Source: Candidatus Iainarchaeum sp.
Lineage (GTDB): Archaea; Iainarchaeota; Iainarchaeia; Iainarchaeales; JAFGBZ01
DNA: 5,846 bases
Assembly: GCA_016218635.1 (NCBI GenBank)
Contig: JACRDJ010000066.1
Span: 1 to 5,846, forward strand
Direction: 5' to 3'
Position numbers and translations under genes: made by a program
Part shown: positions 4,686 to 5,846 of the stretch, in pieces
How positions within the stretch are numbered: position 1 is the stretch's first letter
How the letters are laid out: the number at the start of each line of letters is the position of its first letter
The notes under the pieces: model-generated
Database searches by the model: none
Told to the model about the DNA's origin: nothing
Seen by the model: the letters and a program-made list of their open reading frames with translations, nothing else

Positions 4686-5846
4686 AGCCAGACCCAACCG
4701 CCTCCTCCGCGAAAAAAGCATTTACCTGCGCCAGCACGCCCATAACCCCGTGGAATGGTACCCGTGGGGCCCGGAAGCCTTTGAAAAGGCCCAACAAGAA
4801 AACAAGCCCGTTTTCCTTTCCATCGGATACGCTTCCTGCCACTGGTGCCATGTGATGGAACAGGAATCCTTTGAAGACCTGCAGGTGGCCGAAGTCCTGA
4901 ACCGGGACTTTGTTTCCGTCAAAGTGGACCGCGAAGAACGACCGGACATCGACAAAGTATTCATGCAGGCCTGTCTGCAGGCAGCCGGACACGGCGGATG
5001 GCCGCTCACCGCCGCCCTGACTCCCGAACAAAAACCATTCTTCATCGGAACCTATTTTCCGAAACACAGCCAGGGAACGCACCCCGGACTCCTGGACCTT
5101 CTCCCCGAATTGGCCCACGCATGGAAAACAAATCCGGAAAAGATAATTCAGGCCGGAAAAGAACTCCGGCAAACGCTTTCCCAACCGCCGATCCGAACAC
5201 CAATCCCTACCGATCAATCCATTTCAGACCAGACATTCTTGGCTCTCTCCGAATCGTTTGACCCGGAATTCGGCGGGTTTGGCTTAGCCCCCAAATTCCC
5301 TTCCCCGCACCAGATTTCATTTCTTTTATCATACTGGAAGCAGACCAACCACCCCCTAGCAATTCAGATGGCGGAAAAAACCCTGCAAGCCATCCGGGCC
5401 GGCGGAATATGGGACCAACTCGCCGGCGGAATCCACCGCTATTCCACGGACCGCGAATGGCGGGTTCCCCATTTTGAGAAAATGCTCTCCGACCAGGCAC
5501 TCCTCGCCATGGCCTGCACGGAATGCTTTCAGGCCACCCAAAACGAGCTCTATGCAATAATGGCCCAGGAAATCCTGGAATTCGTTCTCCGCGAAATGCA
5601 ATCGCCGGAAGGCGGTTTTTACACATCCATGGACGCGGACAGCGAAGGAACGGAAGGAAAATACTACACCTGGAGCGAGGAAGAAATCCGGAAAGCACTC
5701 ACGCCCCAGGAAGCCGATGCATTTATTTCCGCGTTCGGCATTCTGCCGGAAGGCAATTTTCGGGAAGAAGCCAGCGGAGTCCGCAGCGGGCAAAACACCC
5801 TTTACCAAACCCATAATCATCAGTTCTCATTGATTGAATCCGCGAA
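4678..5846 (+). CDS. YyaL/DUF255 thioredoxin-domain protein (3' end outside window)
   Basis: The first 389 codons, roughly 55-60 percent, of a YyaL family protein (usually about 650-700 residues; human relative SPATA20). The N-terminal thioredoxin-like domain (about 1-165) opens with NRL-x(2)-EKS-x-YL-x-QHAHNPVEWYPWG. It carries CHWCH at 54-58, with the CxxC at Cys54 and Cys57, then KVDREERPDID at 81-91 and GGWPLT at 106-111, including the expected cis-proline. From about 185 a six-hairpin glycosidase-like alpha/alpha-barrel domain begins. It has FGGFGLAPKFPSPH (198-211), GGIHRYS and VPHFEKML (263-270), then FYTSMDADSEGTEGKYYTW. The usual YDQALL reads SDQALL. The biochemical role of the family is not settled. 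It overlaps the preceding stop by eight bases, so translation is probably coupled. The reading frame is open to the end of the window. Confidence 0.93.
   Translation, partial: MNEARPNRLLREKSIYLRQHAHNPVEWYPWGPEAFEKAQQENKPVFLSIGYASCHWCHVMEQESFEDLQVAEVLNRDFVSVKVDREERPDIDKVFMQACLQAAGHGGWPLTAALTPEQKPFFIGTYFPKHSQGTHPGLLDLLPELAHAWKTNPEKIIQAGKELRQTLSQPPIRTPIPTDQSISDQTFLALSESFDPEFGGFGLAPKFPSPHQISFLLSYWKQTNHPLAIQMAEKTLQAIRAGGIWDQLAGGIHRYSTDREWRVPHFEKMLSDQALLAMACTECFQATQNELYAIMAQEILEFVLREMQSPEGGFYTSMDADSEGTEGKYYTWSEEEIRKALTPQEADAFISAFGILPEGNFREEASGVRSGQNTLYQTHNHQFSLIESA

Noticed and set aside
4576..5217. 213-codon minus-strand frame opposite the unknown gene and YyaL
   Set aside because: It lies opposite strong YyaL conservation and looks like the complement of that coding sequence.
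5207..5820. Two overlapping minus-strand frames opposite the YyaL barrel domain
   Set aside because: The plus strand here encodes conserved YyaL motifs (VPHFEKML and the SMDAD region); the antisense frames carry none.
1..5846. Insertion sequence, CRISPR array, tRNA, toxin-antitoxin or phage module
   Set aside because: I saw no transposase or integrase motif, no regularly spaced long repeats, no cloverleaf and no phage gene. The gene set is metabolic and redox housekeeping.

Overview
This 5.8-kb window is dense protein-coding DNA from an uncultivated-looking prokaryote. An archaeon is favoured, but weakly. The hints are A/T-rich TATA-like boxes about 25-30 bases before inferred transcript starts, a KARI-like gene with no Shine-Dalgarno site whose TATA-like box sits where a leaderless archaeal transcript would need it, and short GGTGA or GGAGG ribosome sites on other genes. 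None of the protein families is exclusive to archaea, so a bacterial origin is not excluded. I see no mobile element, tRNA, rRNA or CRISPR array, and no gene-free stretch longer than about 90 bases.

Left block (1-1575, + strand): the 3' part of proA (gamma-glutamyl phosphate reductase, proline synthesis), then a small alpha/beta-hydrolase-like protein 7 bases downstream, then csaA, a one-domain tRNA-binding-fold protein. This block converges on the next gene, with a 28-base gap holding overlapping hairpins.

Middle (1604-2629, - strand): one gene clearly of the ketol-acid reductoisomerase (KARI, IlvC) family. It departs from the canonical enzyme at three active-site positions (Lys to Cys, Asp to Asn, Glu to Ile) and stands alone, with no other branched-chain amino-acid gene in view. 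It is the most unusual protein in the window and may have left the classical reaction.

Right block (2720-5846, + strand): a redox and iron-sulfur island. It holds a CDGSH iron-sulfur protein, a fusion of a DUF1858 CxxC domain to an A-type iron-sulfur carrier, a Bcp/PrxQ peroxiredoxin without the usual resolving cysteine, an unrecognised basic protein with an internal duplication, and the first 389 codons of a YyaL/DUF255 protein with a thioredoxin-like CxxC domain. The last four genes are separated by 5 and 3 bases or overlap by 8, so they look like one operon. Its start is preceded by a TATA-like box, a direct repeat of one helical turn and a perfect 16-base inverted repeat, suggesting regulated expression. 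The shared theme is thiol and iron-sulfur chemistry, probably oxidative-stress defence or cluster maintenance; that joint role is inference.
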